Positions 7,610 to 16,854 of a stretch of DNA of 33,067 bases are shown in pieces. The DNA comes from Actinomycetota bacterium (GTDB taxonomy: Bacteria; Actinomycetota; Acidimicrobiia; Acidimicrobiales; AC-14). Below the pieces are notes generated by a model that saw nothing but the letters and a program-made list of their open reading frames with translations, was not told where the DNA came from and made no database searches. The stretch is from assembly GCA_005888325.1 (NCBI GenBank), contig VAWU01000010.1, positions 2,192-35,258 on the forward strand. Reading direction: 5' to 3'. Position 1 is the first letter of the stretch. Every line of letters begins with the position of its first letter. Position numbers and translations under genes: made by a program.

Positions 7610-9562
7610 TCAGGCAGCAGTGGAGGGCATCGAGCGGTTGGCGGCGGGGAGATCGCCGTCCGACTCCATCGGTACCGGGACGAGGATCGGGTCGGCGTTC
7701 GTCTGGAAGAGCGCGAGCGCCAACCGCGACCGAACATCGTCCTGGCCTTCGGCGAACTCCAGCCCGATTGCCTCGTTTCCTTTCCCGGCGGGCCGCCGCG
7801 AGTGCACGACGGCGCCGAGGGCGATGTGGTCGCCACCGATCTGCACGCGCAGCTCGCTGGTGGTCAGTCCGATCTCGATCGTGCCTTCGGGGACGACGAC
7901 GCGTGCGCCGGTCAAGGAGATGTCATCGACGATGACAGGGCGCCGCTCGAGCTCAGCGTCGATGTGGACGTCGAAACGGACGGCAGCCCGCCGATCACCC
8001 GCGAACCGCTCATCACGCACCCGCGCCGCCGCGGCGGCGACGAACGCGCAGTTCACAACCAGCCAGAGGGCGGCGCCGTAGGCGGCCCACGTGACCCCGT
8101 AGTGCAGCGGAGTAAGCCCGGCGGCCGATGCCATGAACCACCCGGCAGCGGCCAGGCTCAACGCGAGGACCACCTCCAGAAGGACAGGCACCCGACCTCG
8201 TCGCCGATCGTCACCCACGCGACCCTTGGGCGTGACGCTGAAGCTCGTGCGCGTACGGGTGATCAATGTCAGCGTCGCGCGCACGTTGGACTGCATGCGC
8301 ACGAGCTCGAACACGGTGGACAGCAAAGCGGGCGCGCGTCCGCGAGCAAGGCGCTGCAGCGCGAGTCGTTGAAGGAGGAACGTCGCGCCGAAGGCGAGCA
8401 GAAATGTGTCAGGGGCAGCTCGAATCGGCACCGCGCCGGTGAACAGCACGAGCGGAGGGATGAGCAGGTAACCGAGCGAGCGCCACGATTCGAACCAGCC
8501 GAGGACGGTGCTCGCGTACGACACCCGCTGTCGAAGAGTGAGGCCGGACACCAACAGCGGGTTTTCGACCCGGAGGACCTGCATCGCGCCCGTACCCCAC
8601 CGCACGCGTTGCGCGGCATATTGATCGGAGTCGGCCGCGGCGAGGCCCCGGGCGAGAACCTCGTTGTGATACACGCTTCGCCAGCCGCGCCGGTGCAGCC
8701 GGATGGTGGTGTGGATGTCCTCCGTCACCGTCTCGACCGCCACGCCGCCGACTTCTCGGAGAGCGTCAACCCGTACGACTGCGCCGGTCCCACACCAGAA
8801 CGCTCCACCCCAGCGGTTCTTTCCCGGCTGGATGACGCGGTAGAAGAGCTCCTGCTCGTTGAAGAGCTGAAGCTCCCGGTTGCGCTTGAACCAGGACTGG
8901 TGCCGCTCGTGCTCGAAGGACTCGACGTTGTAGAAGTCCTGCGGCGTCTGGACGACCGCCATGCGAGGGTCGGCGAAATATCCGAGGGTGCGGACGAGGA
9001 AGCCCGGCATCGCCACGTGGTCGGCGTCGAGCACCGCGATGAAATCAGCCGCGACGACCTCGAGCGCGTGGTTGATGTTGCCTGCCTTGGCGTGCTCGTG
9101 AGTCGGTCGCGCGAGGTAGTGCGCTCCGAGCTTTCGGGCCAGCGCCTCGGTCTCGGGCCGGTTCCCGTCGTCGAGCACCCAGGTCTCGTGCGTCGGCTCG
9201 AGGGCGACGGCCGCGGCGACCGTCGGCAGCAGGACCTCCACCGGCTCGTTGTAGGTGGGGATCAGCACGGCGACCCGTCCGGGAGCGATCCGCGCGGGCG
9301 CCGCTTCCGGCGCCGACGTCGTGTCCCAGGCGGCATACGCGAAGAGTGCCAGGCTCACGGCGGCGTGGAGCTCGAGCACCACGAGCGGTACGGCGACCCA
9401 CCACACCGACCAGTTCACGGTCTCGGTGATGCGCCAGGCGAGGTAGACGAACGTAGCGGCGAGCGCGATCACGGCGACGACGCGGGTGGTGTTGCGCGTC
9501 GCCGGTCGCTCAGGCGGCGGAAGCTCGCCACCCGGGAATTTCGGGGTGGACGACTCAGCCAT
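7610..9562 (-). CDS. Cellulose-synthase-like GT2 glycosyltransferase with C-terminal PilZ domain
   Basis: This 650-residue membrane enzyme should polymerise a beta-linked polysaccharide from a nucleotide sugar and move it across the membrane. Two N-terminal membrane helices (about residues 28-75) precede a GT2 catalytic domain. That domain carries all the processive-synthase signatures: DD at 131-132, DAD at 179-181, TED at 280-282 and QRVRW at 318-322. Four or so membrane helices follow (about 360-510). The C-terminal PilZ domain has an intact c-di-GMP motif: RxxxR at 525-529 and DxSxxG at 547-552. This layout is that of BcsA-type synthases, activated when c-di-GMP binds. No BcsB-like partner, cellulase or other bcs gene is nearby, so the polymer is unknown. 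The neighbouring pilin genes suggest a shared role in surface attachment. Confidence 0.92.
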   Translation of the reverse strand: MAESSTPKFPGGELPPPERPATRNTTRVVAVIALAATFVYLAWRITETVNWSVWWVAVPLVVLELHAAVSLALFAYAAWDTTSAPEAAPARIAPGRVAVLIPTYNEPVEVLLPTVAAAVALEPTHETWVLDDGNRPETEALARKLGAHYLARPTHEHAKAGNINHALEVVAADFIAVLDADHVAMPGFLVRTLGYFADPRMAVVQTPQDFYNVESFEHERHQSWFKRNRELQLFNEQELFYRVIQPGKNRWGGAFWCGTGAVVRVDALREVGGVAVETVTEDIHTTIRLHRRGWRSVYHNEVLARGLAAADSDQYAAQRVRWGTGAMQVLRVENPLLVSGLTLRQRVSYASTVLGWFESWRSLGYLLIPPLVLFTGAVPIRAAPDTFLLAFGATFLLQRLALQRLARGRAPALLSTVFELVRMQSNVRATLTLITRTRTSFSVTPKGRVGDDRRRGRVPVLLEVVLALSLAAAGWFMASAAGLTPLHYGVTWAAYGAALWLVVNCAFVAAAAARVRDERFAGDRRAAVRFDVHIDAELERRPVIVDDISLTGARVVVPEGTIEIGLTTSELRVQIGGDHIALGAVVHSRRPAGKGNEAIGLEFAEGQDDVRSRLALALFQTNADPILVPVPMESDGDLPAANRSMPSTAA

Positions 9563-9622
9563 ACCGAAAGAGCATCGACGCTGGAAACGGCTACTTGAGC
9601 CTTCGGCCGGGCTCGACGAGCT

Positions 9623-9658
9623 CGGGATCTCCCTCCGGGAGGGAGAGTCCGATCCCGA
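9623..9658 (-). terminator. Nested stem-loop after the permease gene
   Basis: An inner stem (TCTCCCT with AGGGAGA, 9628-9646) lies inside an outer CGGGAT/ATCCCG pair. The element starts about 5 nt past the permease TAG on the minus strand. It is placed as expected for a terminator, though no T-tract is visible. Confidence 0.5.
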
Positions 9659-9662
9659 TGCC

Positions 9663-12020
9663 CTATTCCGTGCGAAGGACCGGAGCGGGGTGCATACGGC
9701 CCGCGATCGCGGCCGGCACGGCGGCGATCAGGTTGGCGACGAGGATGGCCGCCGGCACGGTCACGATGAGCGCCAGGGGCGGGGTGACCGGTTCGGACAC
9801 CGCTCCGAGGTGGTTTGCGAACCCGCTCCAGGCCAGCCGCCCGGCCGCGACACCCAGCGGCAGGCCCACGGCCACCGCGAACACCGCGAACGTCGTCGCC
9901 TGCCAGGCCACCGCTCCGCGCACCTGCGCCGCGGAGAACCCGAGCGTCTTGAGGACGGCTAGGTCGCGGCGACGGCGGCGAATCGAGGTGATCAGGGTCT
10001 GGGCCACGGTGGCGGCGCCCAGGAGGCCGACGATGGCGCCGAAGATCAACGGCAGGTTCTGGACTCGCCCGAAGTTGACGAGGTCGGCCGGGCGCCGCGG
10101 CGTGGTGAGCTGGTAGTCGCTTCCCAGGTGCTTGGCGAGATCGGCGAGCGTGCGGGCACGGTCCACGCCGGGGGCGAGACGGAGCTCGACGTCGCTGATC
10201 GGCGGTGGATGGACGCCGGGTGGCACGAGCCGGCTCTCAGCGGCGTAGTCGAGCACCGCGCCGCTCCCCAGACGGGCGGTGTCGGACTGAGGCCGGACGA
10301 CCGCCCGACCCACGACACGGAACGTCGCAGGCTTGGGGGCGATGGCGGTGATCCGGATCCTGACCCTCGCGCCCACGTGGGCGTGGACCTGTCGAAGGGT
10401 CTCGGTGCCGAGGGCGACCTCATTGGGCCCTCGGGGCGCGCGGCCCTCGAGCACGACCGGATGGATGGAACCCTTGGCCTGGCGCAGGAACAGCCCGTCG
10501 AACTCGGTGCGACCGATCGCCAGGGGCGGCGTGTCCACCGCTGCCAGGTCTCCGACGCGAGCGTCGCCGCCGATGGACCGGACGATCGCGTCGGCGTCAC
10601 CGGTATCGGTGTTGGTGGTGACGTGGGCGTCCCAGTTCCACCCGTAGAGGCGCGGCGTCCCGAGCAGATGGTCGAGGCTGGCGCCGAAGCTCAGCGTCCC
10701 CACGAGCGCCGCGACCGCGACGATGACCGCGAGGAGCGAGCTGCGCACGGGCACGGCCGTCCGGCCTCGCCCTGGTTCGAGGGCCATGCGCACGCCTGCG
10801 CTCAGCGTCGGCGGCAGTCCCGCGGCGGCGCTCGTTCGTGCGACCACCGACGGCCGGCCTTCGTCCCCGGGTGCGAGACCCGGCCGGGCGGCGGCGGTCG
10901 CGCGCCAGACCGGCCAGGCAGACACGGCCACGACCAGGGTCACCGTGGCCGCTGCGCCGAGGATCAGGACCCACGCATCCACCGTCACGCCCGGGTCAAG
11001 CTCGGCCACCCGGGCCGTCCCGATGGGGGTGAGGGGGGAGGCGAACACCGCAAGGGCCGCCCCGGCCCCGGCCGCGACGAGGCCGATCGCGCCCGCCCGG
11101 ACCATGCCCAACGCCCACAGCTGGCCGCGGGTCATCCCCAGGGCGCGGAGCGTGGAGTGCTCGGCAGCTTCGACGAATGCCTGGCGGGCGAGGAGCTGAC
11201 TCACGACTCCCAGGGTGACCAGCCCTAGCAGGCCACCGAGAAGCCACAGCGCCACGGCTTGGAGGTGGATAGAACGCTGGACGTTCGCCGCCTGTTGGGA
11301 CCGGATCGAGTTGAGCTCGGGCTGTCCTCCGACGAGTCGGTGGAGCCCGGTCACGAACGCCGGGATGTCCGCCGCCCCCCGCCGGAGACGCACCACCGTC
11401 TCCTTGAGGGTGAGGACCTTGCCGCGGAGAGCCGAGAACGTGGCCGGGCCCACGTGAGCAACGTCGGTGCCGACGCCGGCCTCGAATTGGGGCGGGAACT
11501 CACCGGGGGAGGCCTCGATCCCGACGACCCGCAGGCTGGCTCGGATGCGGGCGTCCGGGCTGTCGGGGGACGGCGCGAAGCGGACCGGGATGCGACTTCC
11601 CAAGTGGACGCGGCGGCGCTCGGCGAAGGTGAAACCCACCGCGACCTCATAGAGGGCGCGGGGGAGCCGGCCGCTCAGCAGCTTGAGCCGGTCGATGCGG
11701 GTCCCGACGGGCGCCTCGCCGAAGACGACGAGGACCGGCTCGGACACGAGGAGGTGCATTCGTCCCGCCGTCGCCACCTGCGGGAGTCGCCTTACCTGTT
11801 CGAAGGGTGGGGCGACGATGCCGGGCCCGAACTCGGGGAAGATCACGATGTCCGCGCCTCGCTGCGCGCGGTCGAAGCGGCCGTAGGCACTGTCCGTTCG
11901 CCGCGCGCCCACCGAGGCGGTCATCACCGCGCCCGCGCCGAGCGCAGCCACCAGAGCCAGGCCGAGCCAGGCGCGCCGCGTCCGCAGTTCGCTCCGGGCC
12001 CGCACGAGGATCGCACTCAT
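9663..12020 (-). CDS. FtsX-like ABC transporter permease
   Basis: A 785-residue membrane protein. I prefer the ATG at 12020, which has AGGTG 9 nt upstream, over a GTG 12 nt further out. It has the duplicated FtsX/MacB-like layout. One N-terminal helix (WLGLALVAALGAGAVMTA) is followed by a large extracytoplasmic domain. Three helices come next (around WLLGGLLGLVTLGVV, VAAGAGAALAVFA and LGAAATVTLVVAV). The second half repeats this: one helix (SLLAVIVAVAALVG), a second outer domain and three final helices. Such permeases work with a LolD/MacB-type ATPase to move lipids, lipoproteins or peptides, or to signal. No ATPase gene lies next to it in this window, so its partner must be elsewhere. It diverges from the SARP regulator gene. 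Confidence 0.88.
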   Translation of the reverse strand: MSAILVRARSELRTRRAWLGLALVAALGAGAVMTASVGARRTDSAYGRFDRAQRGADIVIFPEFGPGIVAPPFEQVRRLPQVATAGRMHLLVSEPVLVVFGEAPVGTRIDRLKLLSGRLPRALYEVAVGFTFAERRRVHLGSRIPVRFAPSPDSPDARIRASLRVVGIEASPGEFPPQFEAGVGTDVAHVGPATFSALRGKVLTLKETVVRLRRGAADIPAFVTGLHRLVGGQPELNSIRSQQAANVQRSIHLQAVALWLLGGLLGLVTLGVVSQLLARQAFVEAAEHSTLRALGMTRGQLWALGMVRAGAIGLVAAGAGAALAVFASPLTPIGTARVAELDPGVTVDAWVLILGAAATVTLVVAVSAWPVWRATAAARPGLAPGDEGRPSVVARTSAAAGLPPTLSAGVRMALEPGRGRTAVPVRSSLLAVIVAVAALVGTLSFGASLDHLLGTPRLYGWNWDAHVTTNTDTGDADAIVRSIGGDARVGDLAAVDTPPLAIGRTEFDGLFLRQAKGSIHPVVLEGRAPRGPNEVALGTETLRQVHAHVGARVRIRITAIAPKPATFRVVGRAVVRPQSDTARLGSGAVLDYAAESRLVPPGVHPPPISDVELRLAPGVDRARTLADLAKHLGSDYQLTTPRRPADLVNFGRVQNLPLIFGAIVGLLGAATVAQTLITSIRRRRRDLAVLKTLGFSAAQVRGAVAWQATTFAVFAVAVGLPLGVAAGRLAWSGFANHLGAVSEPVTPPLALIVTVPAAILVANLIAAVPAAIAGRMHPAPVLRTE

Positions 12021-12221
12021 CGCGACCGGCACCTATGGATGTGGCCCAAAGAAGTTCGTTGCGCGCTTTTGGGTCATCAGACCTATGGACGGAGAACTCC
12101 GGGCACAGCTACAACTCCCACGGCTCGGGGGGGCACCAGTGTAAGGAAGAGAGATGCTGGTCGAGAAGGTCCGGTGTCGGTACGTTGACGCCGACCGCTG
12201 CCGAGCCACCCGCGCCAGTCG

Positions 12222-13007
12222 ATGACCGCCACGGTGCGGGCATTGTCTCCCGAGCGGGGCCGGACGGCTAGTGCGCCCACCGCCGATATATGGCTGCTGC
12301 TGTTGAACGGGTTCGAGCTTCGTCACGATGGGCGTCTCGTGCAGCTGCCGCTGACGTGCCAACGGCTCGTCGCGTTTCTCGGCATCCATGACCGGTGGAT
12401 GCGCAGAGCCCAGGTGGCCGGGACGCTGTGGCCCGATGCGACTGATCAGCGGGCGGGGGGCTGCCTGCGATCAGTCCTGTGGCGCCTCCACCAACTGGGC
12501 ATCCGCAGGTTGTTGGACGTGTCGCCCACGCATATCCGCTTGGCTGAAAACGTCTCGGTTGACCATCGGCACGCCATCGCTCGTATTGCCCGACTGGTTC
12601 GCGGAGCCGGCGCGTGCTCGCCAGAGGATCTGGACCCGTCAGGCCTCGCCGCTGATCTGCTTCCCGGTTGGTACGAGGATTGGGTGGTCGTCGAAGCAGA
12701 GCGGTTTCGCCAGCTGCGACTACAGGCTCTGGAGTCACTCTGTGCTCAGCTCGCGGCAAGGGGAAGGTTCGCCGAGGCCATCGAGGCCGGGCTGTCGGCC
12801 GTGGCGGCCGAGCCCTTGCGGGAGAGCGCCCACGGGCGCCTGGTACGGGTTCATCTCCTCCAAGGCAACGTCGTAGAGGCGCTGCGCCAGTACCGCACGT
12901 GCCGCAAGCTCCTGCGCGACGAGCTCGGGCTTCGTCCCTCTCCCGCGATGACACACCTCGTTGCGGGATTCGGCCTCGATGATGATGAGGTGCGGTCCCG
13001 ATCCTGA
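12222..13007 (+). CDS. SARP-family transcriptional activator (winged helix + BTAD)
   Basis: A 261-residue regulator. Residues about 23-108 form an OmpR-type winged helix in SARP style (LLNGFELRHDGRLVQLP, RAQVAGTLWPDATDQRAGGCLRSVLWRL). Residues about 117-257 form the bacterial transcriptional activator domain (EDWVVVEAERFRQLRLQALESL, EPLRESAHGRLVRVHL, EALRQYRTCRKLLRDELGLRPSP). Size and order match stand-alone SARPs of the ActII-ORF4/RedD/DnrI type, which bind three heptamers and recruit RNA polymerase. No NB-ARC or TPR extension is present. No good ribosome site is seen before the ATG at 12222, so the exact start is uncertain; GTG at 12234 is possible. Eight bases after its stop lie three GTGACGG repeats in front of the DUF11 gene, its probable target. 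It diverges from the permease gene. Confidence 0.88.
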   Translation: MTATVRALSPERGRTASAPTADIWLLLLNGFELRHDGRLVQLPLTCQRLVAFLGIHDRWMRRAQVAGTLWPDATDQRAGGCLRSVLWRLHQLGIRRLLDVSPTHIRLAENVSVDHRHAIARIARLVRGAGACSPEDLDPSGLAADLLPGWYEDWVVVEAERFRQLRLQALESLCAQLAARGRFAEAIEAGLSAVAAEPLRESAHGRLVRVHLLQGNVVEALRQYRTCRKLLRDELGLRPSPAMTHLVAGFGLDDDEVRSRS

Positions 13008-13014
13008 GGCCTCG

Positions 13015-13058
13015 GTGACGGAGCCGTGACGGTGCGGTGACGGCCGCATCTCCATAGT
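13015..13058 (+). promoter_or_regulatory. Predicted SARP-activated promoter: three GTGACGG heptamers plus -10
   Basis: Exact GTGACGG copies start at 13015, 13026 and 13037, each separated by 4 bp (11-bp period, one helical turn). A CATAGT hexamer at 13053-13058 could be the -10 element, 9 bp after the third heptamer. Known SARP sites are heptameric direct repeats with 4-bp spacers, the last one about 8 bp from the -10, replacing the -35. The GTG start of the DUF11 gene lies ~57 bp further on. Confidence 0.65.
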
Positions 13059-13114
13059 CCCCCTCGACGAGGTAGGGCGGCGCACGCCGGCGGCCACCAG
13101 GGGGGAGTAGGAGA

Positions 13115-16100
13115 GTGCATCTGTTCGATCGGGAGAGATGGCAACCGCGGCACTACGCGCGCGACCAAGGGGTGCGGCGCGTGATTCGACGCACGTTTGG
13201 CGCGCTCCTCGGCGCGCTTCTCGTGCTGCAGGTCGGCGCGGCTGTGTTCAACCCGCCGGCGGAGAGAACGTCGCAGACCTCGACGACGACCCGCAGCAAG
13301 AACGGCCCGTACGTGAGCTCTCCTTTCGCTGGTGCGCGCACCATCAAGCCGCTGCGCGACTTCGGCGGGCGTCCGGGGGGCTCGGCGGCACCCGGCGAGG
13401 GCCTCGGCGTGAGCACGACGGCGCAGACTGCGTCGACCCCGCAACCGGATCCGGTCGCGCAGAGCAACGCGGGTGCCGGCGGCGAGGCGGCGCAGGAGCT
13501 GACGCCGCCGCTCGTTTCCTTCGCGGGTCAGAACACCGGCGCGAACCCACCCGATCCCAACGGTGACGTCGGTCCCAACGACTACGTCCAGATGGTCAAC
13601 ACCAACATCCAGGTGTGGGACAAGCAGGGCAACACCCGGCTGGCGTCGACCGCGATCAACCAGATCTGGATCAACGCCACCCAGCCGGGCACCGGGTTCG
13701 ACCAGTGCCGCAATCAGAACGCGGGTGATCCGATCGTCCTCTACGACCAGCAGGTCGACCGGTGGATGATCAGCCAGTTCACCAACCCGAACTCGGCGAC
13801 CGGGCCGGGGGGCACCTTCCCGATGTGCACGGCCTATTCGCAGACCGGTGATCCCACCGGCAACTGGTTCGTGTACCAGTTCAATCTGCCCCGGTCGCAG
13901 GACTACATGAAGTACGGCATCTGGCCCGACGGGCTCTACATGTCCACCTTCGAGGGCGGAAACGTCGGCGCCTACGTGTTCGACCGGGCGCAGATGCTCA
14001 GCGGTTCGCCTGCCACGTTCCAGTCCTTCAGCATCGGCGCGGGCAACGGCGTGAACGGGCGCCGCAACCGCATCCTGCCGTCGGACTGGGACGGTGCCAA
14101 CCCGCCACCGGCCGGCGCGCCGAACTACTTCACGATGATGCTCGACGGAGCGTTCGACGGCGGCAACGACCGGTTGGAGATCCGAGAGTTCCACACCGAC
14201 TGGGTCAACCCGGCCAACTCGACCTTCAACCTGGTGACGACGCTGAACACCGCCGCGTTCGACTCAGACCTCGGCTGCACGACGTGGCCCACCGACGGCG
14301 TCGCGCGTCAGTGCATCCCGCAGCCGCCCGTTGGCGGCAACCCGAGCCAACGGCTGGACGCGCTCGCCAACCGGCTGATGGCCCGGCTCCAGTATCGGAA
14401 CTTCGGTGATCACCAGTCGATCGTGGTCAACCACACGGTCGATGCGGATGGCAACAATCGGGCAGGTGTTCGTTTCTACGAGCTGCGCAACACGGGCACG
14501 GGCTGGTCGATCTTCCAGCAGGGCACCTACGCCCCAACTGATGGTGTACACCGCTGGATGGGCGCGACCGCCATGGACGGCAAGGGCAACATCGCCATCG
14601 GCTACTCGGTGTCCGACGGCACGTCGGTCTTCCCCGGCCTGCGCTACACGGCACGTCACTCCACCGACGCCCTGGGCTCCATGCCGCAGGGTGAGCAGAC
14701 GCTCATCGCCGGTACGCAAGCAGAGAACACCGCTCGCTGGGGCGACTACGCGGGCTTGACGGTCGACCCGGTTGACGACTGCACGTTCTGGTTCACGGGC
14801 GAACGAGACAACAGTCAGACGACAATCGGTTCGTTCCGGTTGCCCTCGTGCAGTGCCACCGACCTGCGCATCACCAAGTCGGATGCGCCGGATCCGGTCT
14901 ACGCCGGCCAAGACCTCACCTACACGCTCAACGTCACCAACGGCGGACCGAACACCGCGTACGCGGTGACCGCCACCGACGTGCTACCTGCGGGCGTGAC
15001 GCTGCTGAATACCACGCCTGCATGCACGAACGTCGCGGGGACCCTGACGTGTCCGCTCGGCGACATGCTGCCGGGTGCGACGGCGACGATCGCGATCCAG
15101 GTGAAGGTTCCCTCCGGGTACCTCGGCAACGCCCCATCGGCCACGATCTCCAACACGGCCACCGTGGCAGCCGGCAACCAGTCCGACACCAGCCCCGGCA
15201 ACAACAGCGCGACGGCAACCACCACGGTGCAGTCATCCGCCGACCTCGCGGTGACCAAGGTGTGCCAGCCGAACGGCCCGGCTCAGGCGGGGACGTCGGG
15301 GTATTGCGACATCCACGTCGACAACCTCGGTCCGTCCGACGCCATCAACGCCACTCTCACCGACGTGCTGACATCAGCCACGCCGTTCTCGGTGACGAGC
15401 GTGACGGTGACGCCGTCCGGCACGTGTGCCCCGACGACCTCCGGGCCGACCACGACGTTCAGCACGACGTGCAACCTCGGAACGGAGCCGGCCGGCAGTC
15501 GGTCGACCATCCGCATCACGGTGACCGCCGCGGATGTGGCTCAGGTCAACGACGTCTCGACGGTCTCGAGCAGCACGCCTGATCCGCAGAACCCGAACAA
15601 CCGGGCAACTGGCACCATCTCCTTCACCGGTGCGGCCGATCTCGCGATCGACAAGACGGGGCCGTCTTCGGTGACCGCCGGCACGCAGATGCAATACAGC
15701 ATCGCGGTCCAGAACAACGGTCCGTCGACGGCCAGGAGCGTGGTCGTGACCGATACCATCCCGCAAGGCACCAGCTTCGTGTCGGTGAGCACGTCGCAGG
15801 GCAGCTGCACATTCGGCCAGCCCGGCGCGCGCGACCTGCGGTGCAACCTGGGTGACATGACGAGCGCGGCCACGGCCACGATCACGGTTGTCATCTTCGT
15901 CGCGCCCGATGTGCCGCCCGGCACGATCCTCGTCAACGACTCAGCGGTTTCGAGCTCGACCGACGATCCCAACAACGCGAACAACCGGGACAGCGTGTCG
16001 ACCACCGTGAACGGATCAGCCGACCTGAGCGTCACCAAGACCGACTCGCCCGACCCCGTGACGGCTGGAAACCTGCTCACCTACACCATCGTCGCCCGGA

Positions 16101-16849
16101 ACGGCGGCCCGTCGACTGCCGTCGGTGTGGTCGCAAGCGACGTGCTGCCGGCAGGCACAACCTACGTGAGTGGCGTGAACGGCAACGGCCAGACCATTTG
16201 CACGCTCGTGCAGACAGGTGTCGTCCAGTGTGCGCTCGGCACGCTGCAACCGAGCGGAACGGCCACGGTGTACCTGACCGTCAGGGTCTCGCCGTCGGTG
16301 CCCGATGGCACGGTGCTCCGCAACGCCGTCACGGTCAGCAGCGACACCCCGGACCCGAACGCGGCCAACAACACGGCTACGGCTGACACGACCGTGCGGG
16401 CGGAGGCCGAGCTGTGGATCGACAAGCAAGCGGTGCCACGCTCGGGCAACCCCTCCCCGGTCATCGTCTACAGCCTCGTCGTGCACAACGACGCCGGCTG
16501 CGAGACCGATGCCCAGTCCAGCCCGAGCCCGAACTGTGGGAGCGGCGGCCCGTCCGATGCGAAGAACGTGACCGTCACCGACACGCTGCCTCTCGACGCC
16601 AAGAAGCTCACGGTGCAGTATTTGTCGCCGCAGTGCACCTACGCGAAGGCGACGAACACGGTCACGTGCACATCGGAGAACGTGCCCGCGGGAGCATCGG
16701 TGACCTTCGTGATCGAGGTTCAGGCACAGGGCAGCGTCGGCACCATCAGCAACACCGCTACGGTGAACAGCGCGACTCCGGATCCGGTGGCCGGAAACAA
16801 CACCAACGCAGCGACGCTTGTGATGAAGGGCGGCACCGGCAAGAAGTGA
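13115..16849 (+). CDS. Large secreted protein with five DUF11-type repeats
   Basis: A 1244-residue exoprotein starting at a GTG with GGGGGGAG 6 nt upstream. A basic N-region and a hydrophobic helix (about residues 28-45) form a signal peptide or anchor. A low-complexity linker follows. A ~430-residue globular region (phrases ANPPDPNGDVGPNDYVQMVN, DRWMISQF, GIWPDGLYMS, WGDYAGLTVDPVDDCTFW) is often seen before DUF11 repeats in actinobacterial exoproteins but has no known role. Five Ig-like DUF11 modules follow, starting near nt 14854, 15236, 15634, 16015 and 16405. Each opens with (A)DLxxxK and carries GGP/NNGPS and LPAGTT-like turns and NN(x)A ends. The fifth is the most divergent and has extra cysteines. 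There is no LPXTG or C-terminal anchor. It is probably a cell-surface or matrix structural protein, likely controlled by the upstream SARP. Confidence 0.9.
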   Translation: MHLFDRERWQPRHYARDQGVRRVIRRTFGALLGALLVLQVGAAVFNPPAERTSQTSTTTRSKNGPYVSSPFAGARTIKPLRDFGGRPGGSAAPGEGLGVSTTAQTASTPQPDPVAQSNAGAGGEAAQELTPPLVSFAGQNTGANPPDPNGDVGPNDYVQMVNTNIQVWDKQGNTRLASTAINQIWINATQPGTGFDQCRNQNAGDPIVLYDQQVDRWMISQFTNPNSATGPGGTFPMCTAYSQTGDPTGNWFVYQFNLPRSQDYMKYGIWPDGLYMSTFEGGNVGAYVFDRAQMLSGSPATFQSFSIGAGNGVNGRRNRILPSDWDGANPPPAGAPNYFTMMLDGAFDGGNDRLEIREFHTDWVNPANSTFNLVTTLNTAAFDSDLGCTTWPTDGVARQCIPQPPVGGNPSQRLDALANRLMARLQYRNFGDHQSIVVNHTVDADGNNRAGVRFYELRNTGTGWSIFQQGTYAPTDGVHRWMGATAMDGKGNIAIGYSVSDGTSVFPGLRYTARHSTDALGSMPQGEQTLIAGTQAENTARWGDYAGLTVDPVDDCTFWFTGERDNSQTTIGSFRLPSCSATDLRITKSDAPDPVYAGQDLTYTLNVTNGGPNTAYAVTATDVLPAGVTLLNTTPACTNVAGTLTCPLGDMLPGATATIAIQVKVPSGYLGNAPSATISNTATVAAGNQSDTSPGNNSATATTTVQSSADLAVTKVCQPNGPAQAGTSGYCDIHVDNLGPSDAINATLTDVLTSATPFSVTSVTVTPSGTCAPTTSGPTTTFSTTCNLGTEPAGSRSTIRITVTAADVAQVNDVSTVSSSTPDPQNPNNRATGTISFTGAADLAIDKTGPSSVTAGTQMQYSIAVQNNGPSTARSVVVTDTIPQGTSFVSVSTSQGSCTFGQPGARDLRCNLGDMTSAATATITVVIFVAPDVPPGTILVNDSAVSSSTDDPNNANNRDSVSTTVNGSADLSVTKTDSPDPVTAGNLLTYTIVARNGGPSTAVGVVASDVLPAGTTYVSGVNGNGQTICTLVQTGVVQCALGTLQPSGTATVYLTVRVSPSVPDGTVLRNAVTVSSDTPDPNAANNTATADTTVRAEAELWIDKQAVPRSGNPSPVIVYSLVVHNDAGCETDAQSSPSPNCGSGGPSDAKNVTVTDTLPLDAKKLTVQYLSPQCTYAKATNTVTCTSENVPAGASVTFVIEVQAQGSVGTISNTATVNSATPDPVAGNNTNAATLVMKGGTGKK
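14854..16840 (+). repeat. Five tandem DUF11 modules inside the exoprotein gene
   Basis: Module starts recur at about 380-400 bp (near 14854, 15236, 15634, 16015, 16405). They are recognised by the recurring ADL-x-(V/I)-x-K opening and by PD(P/T)...NNxA endings. The nucleotide copies are diverged, so this is an old protein-level repeat and not a recent tandem duplication. Confidence 0.8.
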
Positions 16850-16854
16850 GTGGT

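Noticed and set aside
7427-9598. A 723-codon plus-strand open frame
   Set aside because: It lies opposite the GT2-PilZ and flp genes, is Arg/Gly/His-rich with no domain, and is the usual antisense shadow of high-GC coding sequence.
12851-14194. A 447-codon minus-strand frame
   Set aside because: It covers the SARP end, the promoter and the start of the DUF11 gene antisense; no domain is seen.
14854-16840. Regular ~390-bp spacing considered as a nucleotide tandem repeat or CRISPR-like array
   Set aside because: The repetition is at protein-domain level (DUF11); copies are diverged and there are no short identical repeats with unique spacers.
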